Below are positions 21,270 to 33,997 of a stretch of 64,000 bases of DNA, piece after piece (within the stretch, counting starts at the first letter, position 1; each line of letters starts with the position of its first letter). Below the pieces are notes generated by a model. That model did no database searches, was not told where the DNA came from, and saw nothing but the letters and a program-made list of their open reading frames with translations. The stretch is from NCBI GenBank assembly GCA_037693485.1, contig CM075353.1, positions 2,800,001-2,864,000 on the forward strand, given 5' to 3'. Origin of the DNA: Kitagawia praeruptora. Its lineage: Eukaryota > Streptophyta > Magnoliopsida > Apiales > Apiaceae. A program made the position numbers and the translations under genes.

Positions 21270-23119
21270 ATGGGACGCGGCCAACAGTCACTGATTTATG
21301 CCTTCGTGGCTCGGGGAACGGTGATTTTAGCCGAGTACTCTGGATTCAGCGGTAATTACATCTCCGTTGCCACTCAATGCCTTCAAAAGCTTCCTTCTTC
21401 CAACAACAAATTCAATTACACCTGTGATGGACATACCTTCAATTATCTTGTTGAAAATGGATTCAGTGAGTTCTTTTTCCTTATATCTATTTAAGTCAAA
21501 TATTTGTTAGGACTTTACCTGTTGTTCCTGTTATTTTCGACATGCCCAAGAGATCAATGATTTCATAACATAGGATGGATAGCTGTAGAAATTCATTTTC
21601 ATCTTTTTCTTTAACTGGAGTTTTCAGAAGGAATTAAAGAAGATAAAATATATTGGCAAATTGTATTATGAAATGAAAAACTACTTAGTACATGATCGCC
21701 ATAATTGAATATCATTGAGATACCCTTTTCTTGGTACATTTTATGTTTGTAGTGGCTGGTTGTGGTCGGAGATATAGTCCGAGACATAACGCGTTCTGAA
21801 TTATGCATGGTTGTGGTTGGAGATTTTTTTAATTTCATCAACACAAGTTTACAGAATTGCATCAACAAATTTTTCCGTTCTTGTCTGATCTTGTGCTGCT
21901 TTACTTTTTTTTTTTTTTGAGTTGTTATTTATTCAATACGTTTCTGAGACAAATGTTCCCGAAGACTTGATCCATTTATTACTAATTCGCTCCATGTATG
22001 ATGTTTCAGCATACTGTGTTGTGGCCGTTGAGTCTGCTGGCAGGACAACTCCTATGGCCTTTTTAGTGCGAGTGAAAGAAGATTTCATGAAACGATACGG
22101 AGCTGGAAAGGCTAAAACTGCTTCAGCAAAAAGTTTAAATAAAGAGTTTGGGTATGTAGATTAGGCTTGTTTATATTTTGAAGAATGTCTTTGCATATCC
22201 TTAACTTCTCAATTATTCTAGACCCAAACTGAAAGAGCAGATGCAGTATTGTGTGGATCATCCAGAAGAAATCGACAAGATTGCTAAGGTTAAAGCTCAA
22301 GTAACTGAAGTGAAGGGAGTAATGATGGAAAATATTGAAAAGGTAACCAAAGAAATATGTACATAAAGTTTAATTCTAGAGAACACCGCGATTCAAGTTG
22401 AACAAACATATTCATTCAACTATCTGTGTGAAGATTTTGAAAAAAATTCAAAGTGTAACTAAAAATTTCAACTATCTACAGAATATTCTGAGTTCAATCG
22501 GTTTTCTGTAATATGTTGGTTTTCTCCTAATCATTTGCCTATTTATATTAGTTTCTCTTTATATAGCGTAAATTATACAGTTTTCAAAAAAATATCTGTT
22601 TTTTTCTGATGTACTTGTGTCCTCTGTTAATAGAATTTCATGGCCTTTCCAGGTTCTTGACCGTGGAGAGAAGATTGAGTTGCTGGTAGATAAAACTGAT
22701 AATCTCCGCTCACAGGTTAGTCGTCGTGTGAGGATGATGCATAGTTAGGTGCTAATATATCTTTTCTTCACCAAGAATGGGTACTTTGTGAACAGTCGTT
22801 TTCCTGATACAAAAATCATTGTTAAGAAAATCACAAACTTTTAACTCAAATGCTGCAAAGTACTTCAAGCCTACTATTAGAGCACATTGTTGCTGTCCAT
22901 GATTCGCAACTCAGTTCAATTTGCATAGGAATTTGGCTGACCTGATTTCTTTTTCGCAACTGAATTGTACATCAGGCACAAGATTTCAGGACACAAGGAA
23001 CAAAGATGAAAAGGAAGATGTGGATCCACAATATGAAGATCAAACTAATTGTTTTCGGCATCTTCATTGTGATTGGTCTGATAATCTTTTTGTCGATATG
23101 CCCTCGCTTCAAGTGTTAA
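21270..23119 (+). CDS. VAMP72: VAMP72-type longin R-SNARE (VAMP7-like)
   Basis: An R-SNARE for fusion of secretory and endosomal vesicles with the plasma membrane or other target membranes. Five exons with GT-AG introns: 21270-21465, 22010-22151, 22222-22342, 22653-22715, 22976-23119; together 221 aa, the usual length of the family. The N-terminal longin domain includes SLIYAFVARGTVILAEYSGF and KLPSSNNKFNYTCDGHTFNY. The SNARE helix runs from about residue 125 to 187 ([20 protein letters not shown]) with the zero-layer Arg at 157. A single C-terminal anchor spans about 196-215 (KLIVFGIFIVIGLIIFLSIC), followed by PRFKC. The ATG at 21270 gives the MG(x)GQQSLIY start typical of VAMP72. Nothing looks broken. 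Which VAMP72 member it is cannot be settled by eye. Confidence 0.93.
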
Positions 23120-23891
23120 CTGCAACTGATTAAGCACAAGGATGTCTTTCAGCATATGCACATAAATTTGCACATTGCTTCCTTCCCTTTGTTCGGTTGA
23201 ACCCTAGCACTGTATTGTATTAAGGTACCTTTTTTTCGATTATTTCCCGTAACTGAGCATTCCCCTCCTCCTGCTAACTATTCAGACAGCAGGAAGATCT
23301 GAATGTAGAATTTATGTATTTCTGTTGTATTACATTGGAAGCTTATATGTAAAACCGTTCATCTGTTCTGTCCAAACACCGATACAATATTGTAACTAAT
23401 TCTCGAGTTAAATTGAGATTGATACACAGTTTGGAAACTCACCGCAGTTTATTCGTCTTCTTGGCACCACTAAAATTATATTGTATAATTTAACCTGTTA
23501 CTATTTTTCCGCATGGTTTATGTAAAGAGCAACCTAAAATACTGCCTGTAATGTAAAGCTTAGGTTGTCATTTTATCCCTGAAAGAGAATGCATATTAGG
23601 TTTTAAAAATTACATACTAATGGTAAATGGCAGTGGAAACAACCCAAAACTCTGAAACGGATAACACAATATAAAATATCAAGTTGCTCTGTCAAAAAAT
23701 AAAATGAAATGAAACCACAAGAAGAAGTCTGATAATAATATCTAGTAGCCTCACAAAAAAAAGTTGGGCACTACATGCAGGAAACATTAGCTTCCAATAA
23801 ATTACACTGACCTGAAAGGCTATCTACACTACCGATGATTTTAGTTATTTTCAACAATTTGCAACTTGCAAGTGTTTACTACAATAGTTTT
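23120..23891. other. Convergent 3' ends of the VAMP and COQ6 genes
   Basis: Contains the VAMP 3' UTR on the plus strand and the COQ6 3' UTR on the minus strand. AT-rich with several AATAAA-like signals on both strands. No further gene seen. Confidence 0.5.
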
Positions 23892-26800
23892 TCAAGCGAA
23901 TATAGGTAGTCTCCGCTCGCCTGAAGCATATGAGATGATATTTCTTTTTAGTGGTGGGATATAGTTTGCCCCATAGAAAGCAGCAGCACGAATATAATTC
24001 AATGGCCCAAAATCAACTGAGTATGCCTTTTGGAAACCATCCAGGATTGCCATCATTGCTATGTTGGCTGTTTTTCTATCTGCTTCATACTTCTGCAGCA
24101 GAGATATCTACATGAAATGAAAAGGTTTCAGTCAAAAACGTATGATGATGGTCATCTCACATCTGTTTAGATTCCCTCTTAAATCAAACCCAAACAAGTT
24201 ATAGCTTTATTGATTGCTTATCAACCACATCAATTTTAGTAACAAATCAAGGGAAAGACTTGCAGAACTAAGTATCATATGATAATACAAGATAGCTAAC
24301 TGATATGGATTGATAAGTAGGAGTTGAAGATAACATACCTCCCCAATATCAGATCCCACTGCAACACCTTCAGAAATAACTTTAGAAAGAGCAAACGCAT
24401 CACCAAAACCCATATTCACACCTTGACCAGCCAAAGGATGAACAGTGTGTGCTGCATCACCAATTAGAACAACACGCTTTGAAGCGTAACTATTTGCATG
24501 CATTAAAGATAATGGAAACACCATTCTTTCGGACACCAATCTCACTACTTTTGGTGGAAGCTCAAAGCACTCATTTGATGATGTCACATCTGCCCCAAGC
24601 CAAGAGAAAATACCTCCACCACCAGATACTTGTGGCTTGGGTCGAGGACCATAGCCACCATCCAAAGCATGATTTACTGCTCTCACAAATTCATCGTCAT
24701 TCATTGTTTTTCGGCTTAGTGACTCTTTAGGGTCCATGGTCCAAACAATGTTGCTGTACCTGTCACCAATTGGCAAAAGTGCAAGTGGGCCATTAGGCAG
24801 AAATCTTTGCCACGCACACCGATTTTCCACAGTATGTTCTACAGTACAGATAATTGCATTCTGGGAATAATTCCATCCAGTTGTTTTGATGCCAGCCAAT
24901 TCCCTAACATGTGATTTGGACCCATCAGCTCCAACCTGTTAGACAGCACCAAACTTTTAGAGCATATTAAATAGTCATGAATATGAAGGATTCATTCACT
25001 CCTACCACCTATTTTGGGGAAAAGAGCAAGATTCTATCAAATCCAACTCAAGTGTGCATATTAATTACGTTGGGGAGATTGAATTTACCACAAGCTTAGC
25101 ATACAAACTATTGCCGTCACTCAGTTCAAGTTTTGTTAAATTTCCTCTATCTTGCAATCTTTCTGTGGATGATGTATTAACCAATGCCTTTGATGCAGAG
25201 GTTGGACCCGAAATCATTGAAGCTAAACGAGATGAAAATATTGTCTTCTGTAGATCTGTGTCCTGTTACCATTCAGCTGTAGAGTCAGATACAGTCATTT
25301 AATTTTGGTTAACTGTGGTTGAACTACAGTTTTAGTTGTTAAAATGGAAATTAACAAAAAATTTATGATAGATATCTACAATCAACTTGAGCAGCGTCAG
25401 GAGAAGTGTTTTGTTTTAGTCAATTACGTTTTGTTTTGTATTCTTGAATTATACAGAAAGAGTGTCTACGATTAACGTATTAGAAGGTCCATTCAAAGAT
25501 ATCTCTAGTAGTATTTTAGGTCTTACGGGTAATTTCAATTATAGGCGCAGACGTTCCGGGTTACACTCACTGGAGATGAAATCAAACATGGCTAAATGCA
25601 GTATACATGTCTACTCCAAAATTATAGATATAATGAATATTTGGAACAAGGAGAAAAAAATGAGAAGCAAAAAAAGAAAATGGAAATGAAATCAACATAA
25701 TTTTATATATCATTGCCATTAACTTTAAGTCTATATAAATCTGTAAAGAGAAATTAATAAACTCGCAACATGTAAAAGACATCATGTTTCATTATTTAGC
25801 TTAATAGAGGTTAAGCTCAACACAAGCAATGGTTTTCAAACCTGCAAGCATGACAGAAGAGATCTATGTAGGATCTTATTCTCCACAACGCACCTGGATC
25901 AAAGTCCAAAGAAGGATTATCTATTAAACGGCTTCTAGATAATTACTTTATTATTATGTGGTTTACTTCAGCTCTGTTCTCACCCGAGTACTTCTTTATT
26001 TACATCTCGTGCATTGTATCTCGTGAATCCAAGCCCAGTATAGTCCCAGACCTATAAAAAAGCACCGGGGAATAAATCAGACAAGAAAATATCAGCAAGG
26101 TCCAGATTCCACCCTGCAAGATTTCCGCCAAACAGGCTTCAGGTGAGGAGCGTTAACTGAAGTAAAAGAGCTTTATATCTATATGAGAGCACCTACTTAT
26201 CAGTGGAATTAGATAAATAACATGATTTATATCTATTCACATTAATAATTCAACTAGATTAGGTTGTAAGTGAAAAAATACCAAAAAAGAAAAAAGAAAA
26301 GACAAGATAAAGTTATAGGGAATAATACATACTAATATCTACTATGGGTATCCAAAACCTAGCACAATTAGTTGGCAATTTTAATAAAATCTCTCAAGTT
26401 CTATTAAACTATCACCTAGGTTTGCACCCCCTACTAACTTATAGACCCTTATATTTTAACCAGGTGAACTAGTAAGAATACAGTAATGAACTGACATAAT
26501 GAACTTGAATGCTAAAAAGAAGTAAATCTTTTGATGAAACAGTATTGATTTCATATGCAACATATCAAGGCTACTTCAAGAATCTTGCACACTTCCTATT
26601 TGTGCTAAATTACATGCATGGGCTTTGTGGGACAATAATATAATGTAAATCAGAGATTATTTACAATTTTTTTGGAGGAATCAAAATGGATACAATATTT
26701 CTAAACTAAAATTATAAATTATAAAATAACACTGTAATCAAGTCAAAAGCCCTTGAACATTAAATACCTCACATTCTGCTCAACAATTTTACAGTCAAAT

Positions 26801-29800
26801 TCAAATAATAATATTATAAAAATATATCGAATAGTTTTTCATATATTCAGGCCCTGCCTATTGTCAAGAACAGCCCATATTAGTAGTATTACTTGTATTA
26901 GTAGTGTGACTACTAGGTAATAGCAGTAGTAGCTGAGTATTGTAGGCAGGGGCATATGTGTCTTTTCTCAGAAGTTGTTACTAGTTAGATAGCTGAGTTT
27001 ATAAATAGCTCATATCATTGTATCTGGGGATGTATGATTTGATATTCAGAAAATGGAAATGTATTTTCCACCAGTCTTCTCTCTCTCTCTCTATTCTGTT
27101 ATTTTCTCTCTCTAAACTCTGTCTTTCTCTGCAAGTTAACTGAAAACCCTAGCTTCCTTCTACATTTCTGTCTAATCTCTCTCTCTGTGACTCTGATTCA
27201 CTCTATCTCTAGCTCTAAATCACTGTAATCTTCTTAGATTTACTGTTATTCCTATCCTAAAACACAGAAAAACACAAAAACACTTAAAAACCTAGAAAAT
27301 TACTTGTCAAGGCATGACACCTATTCCTATAACATAAATTCTTAATGAGCAATATGTAATTGTTTAATTGCTGGGTTTTCCACTTGATCTTAATTTGGTT
27401 ACTATTAAATTCTTTCTCCATTATACTTTTATGTACGTCAGCATCTTAAGACAAAGAAGACAGAAGTTGATTGGTACATTCGTCCACTTGGGCTTTGAAT
27501 ATATTCAACAGAGCTGTCTAAAGTCAAAATATTACATAATTTTTTTAATAATGAAAACCAACCATGAACATTATATATTTCAACCTCTTCTATAACTTTT
27601 CAAATGAATTTTCTCAGAAGTCAGGGACTTCATTAAAATGGCCTCTACTTTTAGAAGTAGGGGTGAGGTCTGCCTACATCGCACCCTCCCACACCGTGTT
27701 TGAGTGGGGATATCGTGGGTATGTTTAGTTTGGTTTGGTTTGATTTATTTTTATGACAAACCTATGCATCAAAAAATTATCTCATATATTTTGTTGCAAC
27801 AAATAATTACAGTTGGTAATAAAGTAGTGAGTACAACACGGATAGGAATAACCTGCATCTTATCGAAATAAGCATGTCGATGCTGTTCAATATACTGCCA
27901 AGCACCAACACCTGCAAAGTCAATTATAAGCAAAATAGGGAAGCAGAAAGTTATCCACTCCAGTAGAAGCTTATATCGCTTGAAAGAGGCAGCAACAACA
28001 TAAATTATGTCAACACTACAGATATTGCGGATGTAAAGAAATAAAATCTGCAATTTCAATACAGATAATATATAGGAAGGGATTAGAGCTGGGCTGTGTT
28101 AAAATAATTTTCATCTTTGAACAGCATCACTATACTAGCATCCAGATGGATGGTGTCTGACAGAAGTAAACAATTAAATTTAAAACATCCTAGACTTCCT
28201 AGTAAAGTACTAAAGTAGTGACATTCGTTATCTCCTCAGTGGTTGTGCCCTGACAGCTACGATGATGTAAAAAATGTGTCAAACCTTAGATTTCATGGCA
28301 CATCATAAACATACATTTGACTGTCATCTGATCTAGGACACTAGGTTGATCAAAACTTAAAAGGTGATGAGCACAACTTACAGGTTGATGACAAAGGGAC
28401 TTGGAATAGCCTAGAGTAAATCACAAAACCAGATCTATACTAAACTATAATAACCGAAATGGGGTCTAATTTGTAGTTTGGTTCATCCTTTATTTTGGTT
28501 ATCCCTTTCAACCATGACCGTTAGATCTTTCAAGTCAAATTGATTAAAACCGTTAGATATAATACTAAAAATTATTCTATCCAAAGGTCTTAAGTTCGAA
28601 TCTCGCCAATGTATTAAAATTTAGTTCTAAAATTAATAACAATGTTAAATTACATCCACAATAAATTATTATATTCTATTTTGTTTAATCATATAATTTT
28701 AAAATATATAAAAGTAATCCGTACTTTGCACGGACTTTAAGGTGGTAATTCATAAATTACAATCCTCTACTATGATCCTTGGTAAACCATGATGAGTTAC
28801 CATACAAACCTTTAACTAATATTTATAATGAACCTACACTATTTTTTTTTTAATCCGTATCCAACTTAAAATGAACCTACACTATTTTTTTAATCTGAAT
28901 CCAACTTAAAAAATAATAATCCTTAACAAATTATGTTCTTAAAAGATAACTATTAAGTTATTTTCTAAATAATGAAACTAAACAATTTCCCATATTGTTC
29001 TAGGATTTGTTCATATATTTTTACAAGTTGTGAATGCTCAAACTTCAAAAGTTATCCTCTAAGATACAAAATCGATACAAAATAGTTACTTTACATGCAA
29101 CAAAGCGACAACCAAAGTTTGAGGAGGTGCCCTTCTAATCTAACTCTACTACATTCTACATTTAAAGCAGATGTGTAGAGGATCTCATTTAGCATGGAGT
29201 TGATAACTATTGACATGTTATCACACTTCTTTAGAGTCTAAAAATGCTAGCAACATAGATATGCAGCTACCAAGCTCGAGCATAAAGAGTGTAGAGGTCA
29301 ACTATCAAATACCTTTGAAAAGAGATATAGTTGTGGGAGTCACAGTGCTGACCCTTGGATCTGGCGGATCATCTTTTTTTATGCTAGTAGTATTCAGCAG
29401 AGCTGGATTGCTGTCAACAATGGCGACAGACAAGTGCTTTGTCAGTGGCATTCTTGCTGCAAAAAAACGTAGCCACTCAACATGATTAATAGGCTTGTAC
29501 TGCTGAAATTTCGAAAGCCGGAAATTTAAATGAATACATGACACAATTTTAAAGTTTAGGAAATATAATATATAAGAATCATATGATATAACAATGGGCA
29601 AAGGTAGAATTAGAAAAGATATAGGTTCAGAAGCCTTCAGAACCACACAAAACTGATTTCTTAGTAATGTTCTGAGCCAAAATGAAAGATTTTATCTCTT
29701 GAGTCCTGATACAACCTAATCTAACATAAAATTGGCCTAGTCACTATCCACCTATTAAGAATATTAATAATTAACTAAAACCCTGATAACACCTACAAAA

Positions 29801-32053
29801 TTTATAATAATTCTTTACTGCCTAACATAATCATATACTTATTAGATTATAAGCTAAATTCCAAAACAAAATTCTATATTACACTAAAAAATATATATAA
29901 TATATTAATCTCCTATATCTTTCAACCTCATCAATACATATCTCAAGTGAAGCATTAACAATAGACACTTAAAAGGGGTTATGATCTTCACCACTTACCT
30001 GAATCCTAAGACTTTACAAACACAACTTGCCCACATGAAACCTAATTCAAAAGAATATACAAGTACTATAGGACCTTACATGTGTGCTATCTTCTTAAGG
30101 TATGTTTGTTCAGTTAATTTAGTCAAACTATTGGATAAGGGTCAAATAATTGGAAACAAAGGGAGTATTATCAATCTTTACTGTTAACAAAAAAATGTAT
30201 ATCATCATTTTTTATCATGCTAAAGGAAATTCATGCCCTGAAGTGAGAAATTCTAACTTAGGGACAGCTGAGGCATATGTCTCTTGGAACTTATAAATAC
30301 AATTTAATAATATAACAATAAAAATAAGTAGTGCAGGTCTAACTTATCAGAAGGGGGGAGACAGAGAGGTACCACAGATGCTGATGATTATATAATAATA
30401 TTTAAAAAGAACCTGAAGAGGACTATCATTCCGATCTCTAAACTATAGGAGACTGGAACTAGAGTATATAACCATGATACTTCTATAATAAAATCCGAAG
30501 AAAAAATTGTGTAATGAATTAAATAAGAGGTACTTCAGTTTTTTTTTTTGATGTGGCTGTGTAAATTCAGAAGTAAATGAAATGGTGAGAATGGAAGTGT
30601 TATCTACTCCAAGTTGCTCGTGCATTATTTTTTTTTTAGAGTGGCAAAAATTTTGAGTGAGAAGCGTAGAAATCCATATGCTTTTATCGAGTCCCCAGCA
30701 GATAAAAAAAAAGGCTCTGAATTACAGTAAAAGGTTCAGCAAAAAAACACAAATACCCAAAGAACAAGCTAAACCCATGCCAACCATGCCACCTCCAATA
30801 ATAGCAATGTCAAACTGTGGAGCAGAACTTTCATGTTCATGCTTGGCCCTACGGTCCTGAAATATTGAAGAATATATTACGCTTTGTGCACTGAGAACTT
30901 ATAGCATAGATGTAATATTACCTAGTTCTGTGTCGAAACTATTAACAATTAAGAAAATGTTAAAATACCACGATCTTCTATGCAAAGCTAGGTAACATAT
31001 TTAATTATGTTGTACTAGAGTGCAATGGGATTATGTACAATACACTATGTAAAATGGTATCTGTGTATACAATGCAAACAAAAATTACTTCAGGATGTGC
31101 AAGTATAGCTTCTTTAGGAATGTTGATGCAAAGAACATGGAAATATATATTCAAGAAAGAACAAGAAGCTTCCAGAAAATGATCAAGTTCAGTGATTATT
31201 CAGATTCATTAATAAGTTGATTGTATGTAGTTCAAAGGTCCCTTGAATTAAATACATTGAATGTTATCTAGTTAGAATCTTCCTAAGAAACCTATACATA
31301 ATTGTAATCCGATTTGTTAAAGGCAGAGTTGAATGAATTAAGTTTAATTACTTTCTTGGGTGTGAGACCTAATTTTTATTACTTTCTTGGGTGGTAGACC
31401 TAAGCAATCTAGGTGTGAGGCCTAGCTTATACTCCCGTTATTTCATATTTCCGTTTATCTTCTCTCAGCTGTTCTACTAATTCAGTTTCTGAGTTGTTCA
31501 GTATTAGTCTTAAGCGCTGAGATATAAAGATCCCAACATATTGTTTTCTATGGTACACCGTAAAGATCCTTATGCTATTACACCACTCGTGAGTAGTGAC
31601 AAGAAGACAACTACATTACAACATACTTTCTATGTATCTATTATATACATGAAGGTTGTTAATGTGGCAGTAGAACACTATAACAATTTCTTTCAGTAGC
31701 AAATGCATATCTTTCAATGCGGAAAATTGAAGAATAAACACAATTATAATGCCCAGTTTTGATACTAGCGTCTATAACATAACAATTTGTAACATACCTA
31801 TAAACAGAGGACACAATGATTCTAATTACATAAAGATCATAAAGTAAAGAAAAATTTTAAAGTTCCAACAAATATCACTGCTGCTGCAAGGCTAGAGGTA
31901 GCAAAACAACTAAAAATTCAATAATCATTCTCGAAAAGCCTAAAACTATCTAGAACGATGCATATATATCGTTAATATTCTTACATTGATCGCATCACTG
32001 CTGCTTGTACCAGACACATTCGAAGGGACACCAGTGCAGAATGTCCTCCGCAT
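23892..32053 (-). CDS. COQ6: COQ6, ubiquinone biosynthesis flavin monooxygenase (mitochondrial)
   Basis: COQ6 hydroxylates the benzoquinone ring precursor during coenzyme Q synthesis on the matrix side of the inner mitochondrial membrane, using FAD. Exons in order on the minus strand: 32053-31985, 30856-30757, 29456-29313, 27911-27853, 26051-25984, 25893-25842, 25262-25089, 24935-24339, 24107-23892; all junctions are GT-AG and keep phase. This gives 492 aa with the first ATG in frame. FAD motifs: FDIAIIGGGMVG (residues ~38-49), DPPDPRVSTVTP, VGADGSKSHVREL (~223) and LIGDAAHTVHPLAGQG (~380). The end is PLKRNIISYASGERRLPIFA. The N-terminus looks short: the matching frame continues 17 codons upstream to a stop without an ATG. 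Introns carry several transposon pieces. An alternative unseen first exon is possible. Confidence 0.92.
26862..27319. mobile_element. Solo LTR in a COQ6 intron, CCTAT target duplication
   Basis: 458 bp from TGTCAAGAAC to GGCATGACA, with perfect 5 bp duplication CCTAT (26857-26861 and 27320-27324). It is clearly related to the solo LTR at 16,168. Both share 'agtattacttgtattag'-like starts, a 'tataaata' box, 'ttttccaccagtcttct' or its equivalent, and a TCTCTCTC-rich tract. It lies in the intron between COQ6 exons 5 and 4 (27,852-26,052). Confidence 0.9.
27625..27750 (+). mobile_element. 3' part of a plant SINE-like repeat
   Basis: 'aggggtgaggtctgcctaca', 'cgcaccctccc' and 'gggtatgtttagtttggttt' match the common dicot SINE consensus pattern (gtagggtaaggtctgcgtac, ccctcccc, gggtatgttgttg) as I remember it. 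The tRNA-like 5' half is not recognisable, so it is truncated or decayed. It is intronic in COQ6. Confidence 0.5.
28434..28745 (+). mobile_element. Small non-autonomous Helitron-like element (family 1)
   Basis: Starts TCTATACTAAAC after an A. Near the end it has the hairpin CCGTactttgcACGG and a degraded terminus (aaGGTGGt where relatives have aaGCTAGt). It shares 'gaccgttaga', 'ttcgaatctcgcc' and the ending with the elements at 36,498 and 58,455. It sits in the COQ6 intron between exons 4 and 3. Confidence 0.6.
31119..31537. mobile_element. LTR-like fragment in COQ6 intron 1
   Basis: Begins TGTTGATGCA and ends ATCCCAACA, with a direct repeat 'ttactttcttgggtg' in the middle and a pyrimidine-rich second half. 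Flanks (ggaa / tatt) do not give a clear duplication, so the ends are uncertain. Confidence 0.35.
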
Positions 32054-32265
32054 AATTTTCCGTCCATAACTGTTTGACGCAATGTTCTTCGAAACCAACC
32101 TAATTCAGAAAGATTATTGTTAAACATTCCAGTTGCAAAAGTATAGCCAAAAACATAAGTGGCCCAACCAATTTCATTAACATAGGGCAACAAAAGACTT
32201 GAAATCTCGATTTAATTAGTATTTATTTATCAAAACAAAATCAACAATAACAATATTAAAAAAAA

Positions 32266-33075
32266 TCAAAATGCAGTAAAATCGAAACCCAAATATACTA
32301 AAAACACTAATTGACCCAACATAAAAAAAAAAAAAGAAAGAGAAAATACATACATGTTTGTGTTCATGTTTGCAAGTAGATTGTGTTTGATTTTCACTTG
32401 TGTTGCTGCACTCTCCTTTGTTGGGAGTAGATTGGGTTTGAATTTCACTTGTCTTGCTGCACTCTCCATTGTTTTGTAACCCAACATATGAGAGTGCTTG
32501 AAAGGCAGAAGAGTAAGAAAGCCTGCGATGGCTACTACATAACCTTTTTTGAGTTTCCCACAAATAAGGCCTTTTACCTTTGTATTGGTTGGCCAAATCT
32601 TATTCAGTTTCATCCAAGCTCGGTTTTGTCTGAATCTTCGTGGAAGAAGTAGAAGCGGTTCACCAGCCGCCACAACATCTGTGGATCCCACCAATTTCGT
32701 AAACCTGGCGGCTGCTCGCTCTTTAATCAGTGATTCACCGGCCACTAGATCGATGAAGAATCTCTCCAACATATGCTTTTTGATCGATGATTCACCACCG
32801 CCGGCCACTGGATCCAGGTACCCCACCTTATTCTCAAACCTGGTGGTGGTTCGGTTGATTGGCACTCGTGTAATCGCATCTTGCATACAAATCCTGGGGC
32901 TCCCAACTCCTGCATCCATCAAGAAAATGCCTTCCCTTAAGCGTAAAACTTGAGACTTCAAGGCGTTTCCACTAGATAACAAAATGCTTGAATTAGATCT
33001 TCGAAATGATCGACTCAAATGGATAGACGTCATCCTCCTCTTCCTATTGATATCAGAAGCATCCAGCACCGCCAC
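32266..33075 (-). CDS. rps1: Nuclear copy of mitochondrial ribosomal protein S1 (rps1)
   Basis: 269 codons from ATG at 33075. Residues ~15-200 follow plant mitochondrial RPS1 as I remember it: HLSRSFRRSNSSILLSSGNA, SPRICMQDAITRVPINR, DLVAGESLIKER, GEPLLLLPRRFRQNRAWM, and the S1 RNA-binding core NTKVKGLICGKLKKGYVVAI (about 164-183). The protein belongs in the small subunit of the mitochondrial ribosome. A first 14 residues (MAVLDASDINRKRR) precede the mitochondrial-type start; the Ser/Arg-rich region after it could serve as a targeting peptide. Odd points: an internal repeat (DPVAGGG.. then DLVAGES..), a 17-residue tandem duplication at about 205-238, and a hydrophobic tail (242-269). That tail may be read-through past a splice donor (acat/gtatgt near 32,355). 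It lies ~210 bp upstream of COQ6 exon 1 on the same strand. Confidence 0.75.
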   Translation of the reverse strand: MAVLDASDINRKRRMTSIHLSRSFRRSNSSILLSSGNALKSQVLRLREGIFLMDAGVGSPRICMQDAITRVPINRTTTRFENKVGYLDPVAGGGESSIKKHMLERFFIDLVAGESLIKERAAARFTKLVGSTDVVAAGEPLLLLPRRFRQNRAWMKLNKIWPTNTKVKGLICGKLKKGYVVAIAGFLTLLPFKHSHMLGYKTMESAARQVKFKPNLLPTKESAATQVKIKHNLLANMNTNMYVFSLSFFFFMLGQLVFLVYLGFDFTAF

Positions 33076-33308
33076 GCCAACAATAGAATTAAGCTACCTA
33101 TACCTAGGGTTTTGGTTTTAAACCACAAGAGAGAGTAATTTACCTTTTGTATTCTTTTGGTTTTGGGGTTTTACATTTAGGTTCAATAGTTTTATTATCA
33201 ACATTTTGTATCTCAGAATTTTAATATCCGTTTCGTTAAAATTGACCGTCATCGTTAGTCAACAACAATATTACACAAGGGTGTAATAGTTATTTTATTC
33301 TTTACAAA

Positions 33309-33997
33309 CTAGCTTCAATTCCCGTGCAAGGCACGGGATTGTTCTATTTTATAATTGATATTGCAGTTTTTTTCGTTATGTTTTGATATTAATATTAGCA
33401 ATTGATATTGTGATGATTAAATTTTTTTTTTAGTTTAGTGCATTCTTTTTTAACCAATGTTTATTTTATTCTTGTTTTAAGATCTCTCATTTTGGTTAAA
33501 ACATTCAAATATACTCTTTATTTTTCCAAAGTGCTCATAGTCATATATTTCTTGTATTTGGTATGACAGAATGTCAAGTAATGCGCCAAAGCCAAGAAAG
33601 CATTAAGAAATATTGCATTAGACACATTTTTATAAAGTAAAAATACTAAATTACAGTACACAAAATCTATAGATTGCATAGCAAAAATATGTAGTTAGCA
33701 ATTTGAAGTTAGTGTTCCAATATTATTTCTTCAATTATAATGAGTTCCAAGGCTTCTATACTCGTGAGAGACACAAACTTCTTCGAATGCTTAGTTAATT
33801 GCAATGTAACGAAAATGTTATAATTAAGTAGATAGTATTAAATAAACATATTAAATACAAATTAATTAATGTATATTAATGAATGCACATATTAAATATG
33901 AATTTTAATTGATGTGTATTAATGAATGCAGAGGGTTAAAATGGTAATTTAGAATGGATTAAAATAGTACATGTTGTGGTATTATATATATAATAGA
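33309..33997 (-). mobile_element. Non-autonomous Helitron-like element
   Basis: On the minus strand it starts TCTATTATATATATAATACC (33,997) after an A. It ends with the hairpin CCCGTGC-ctt-GCACGGG, then 'aattgaag' and CTAG (33,312-33,309) before a T. TC start, 3' hairpin and CTRR end, with A/T target, are Helitron hallmarks. No coding capacity. Confidence 0.6.

Noticed and set aside
24449..24730. Plus-strand frame in COQ6
   Set aside because: Shadow of COQ6 exon 8, whose minus-strand translation has clear FAD-monooxygenase motifs.
32449..32953. Plus-strand frames opposite the rps1-like gene
   Set aside because: They are shadows of the minus-strand rps1 reading frame.
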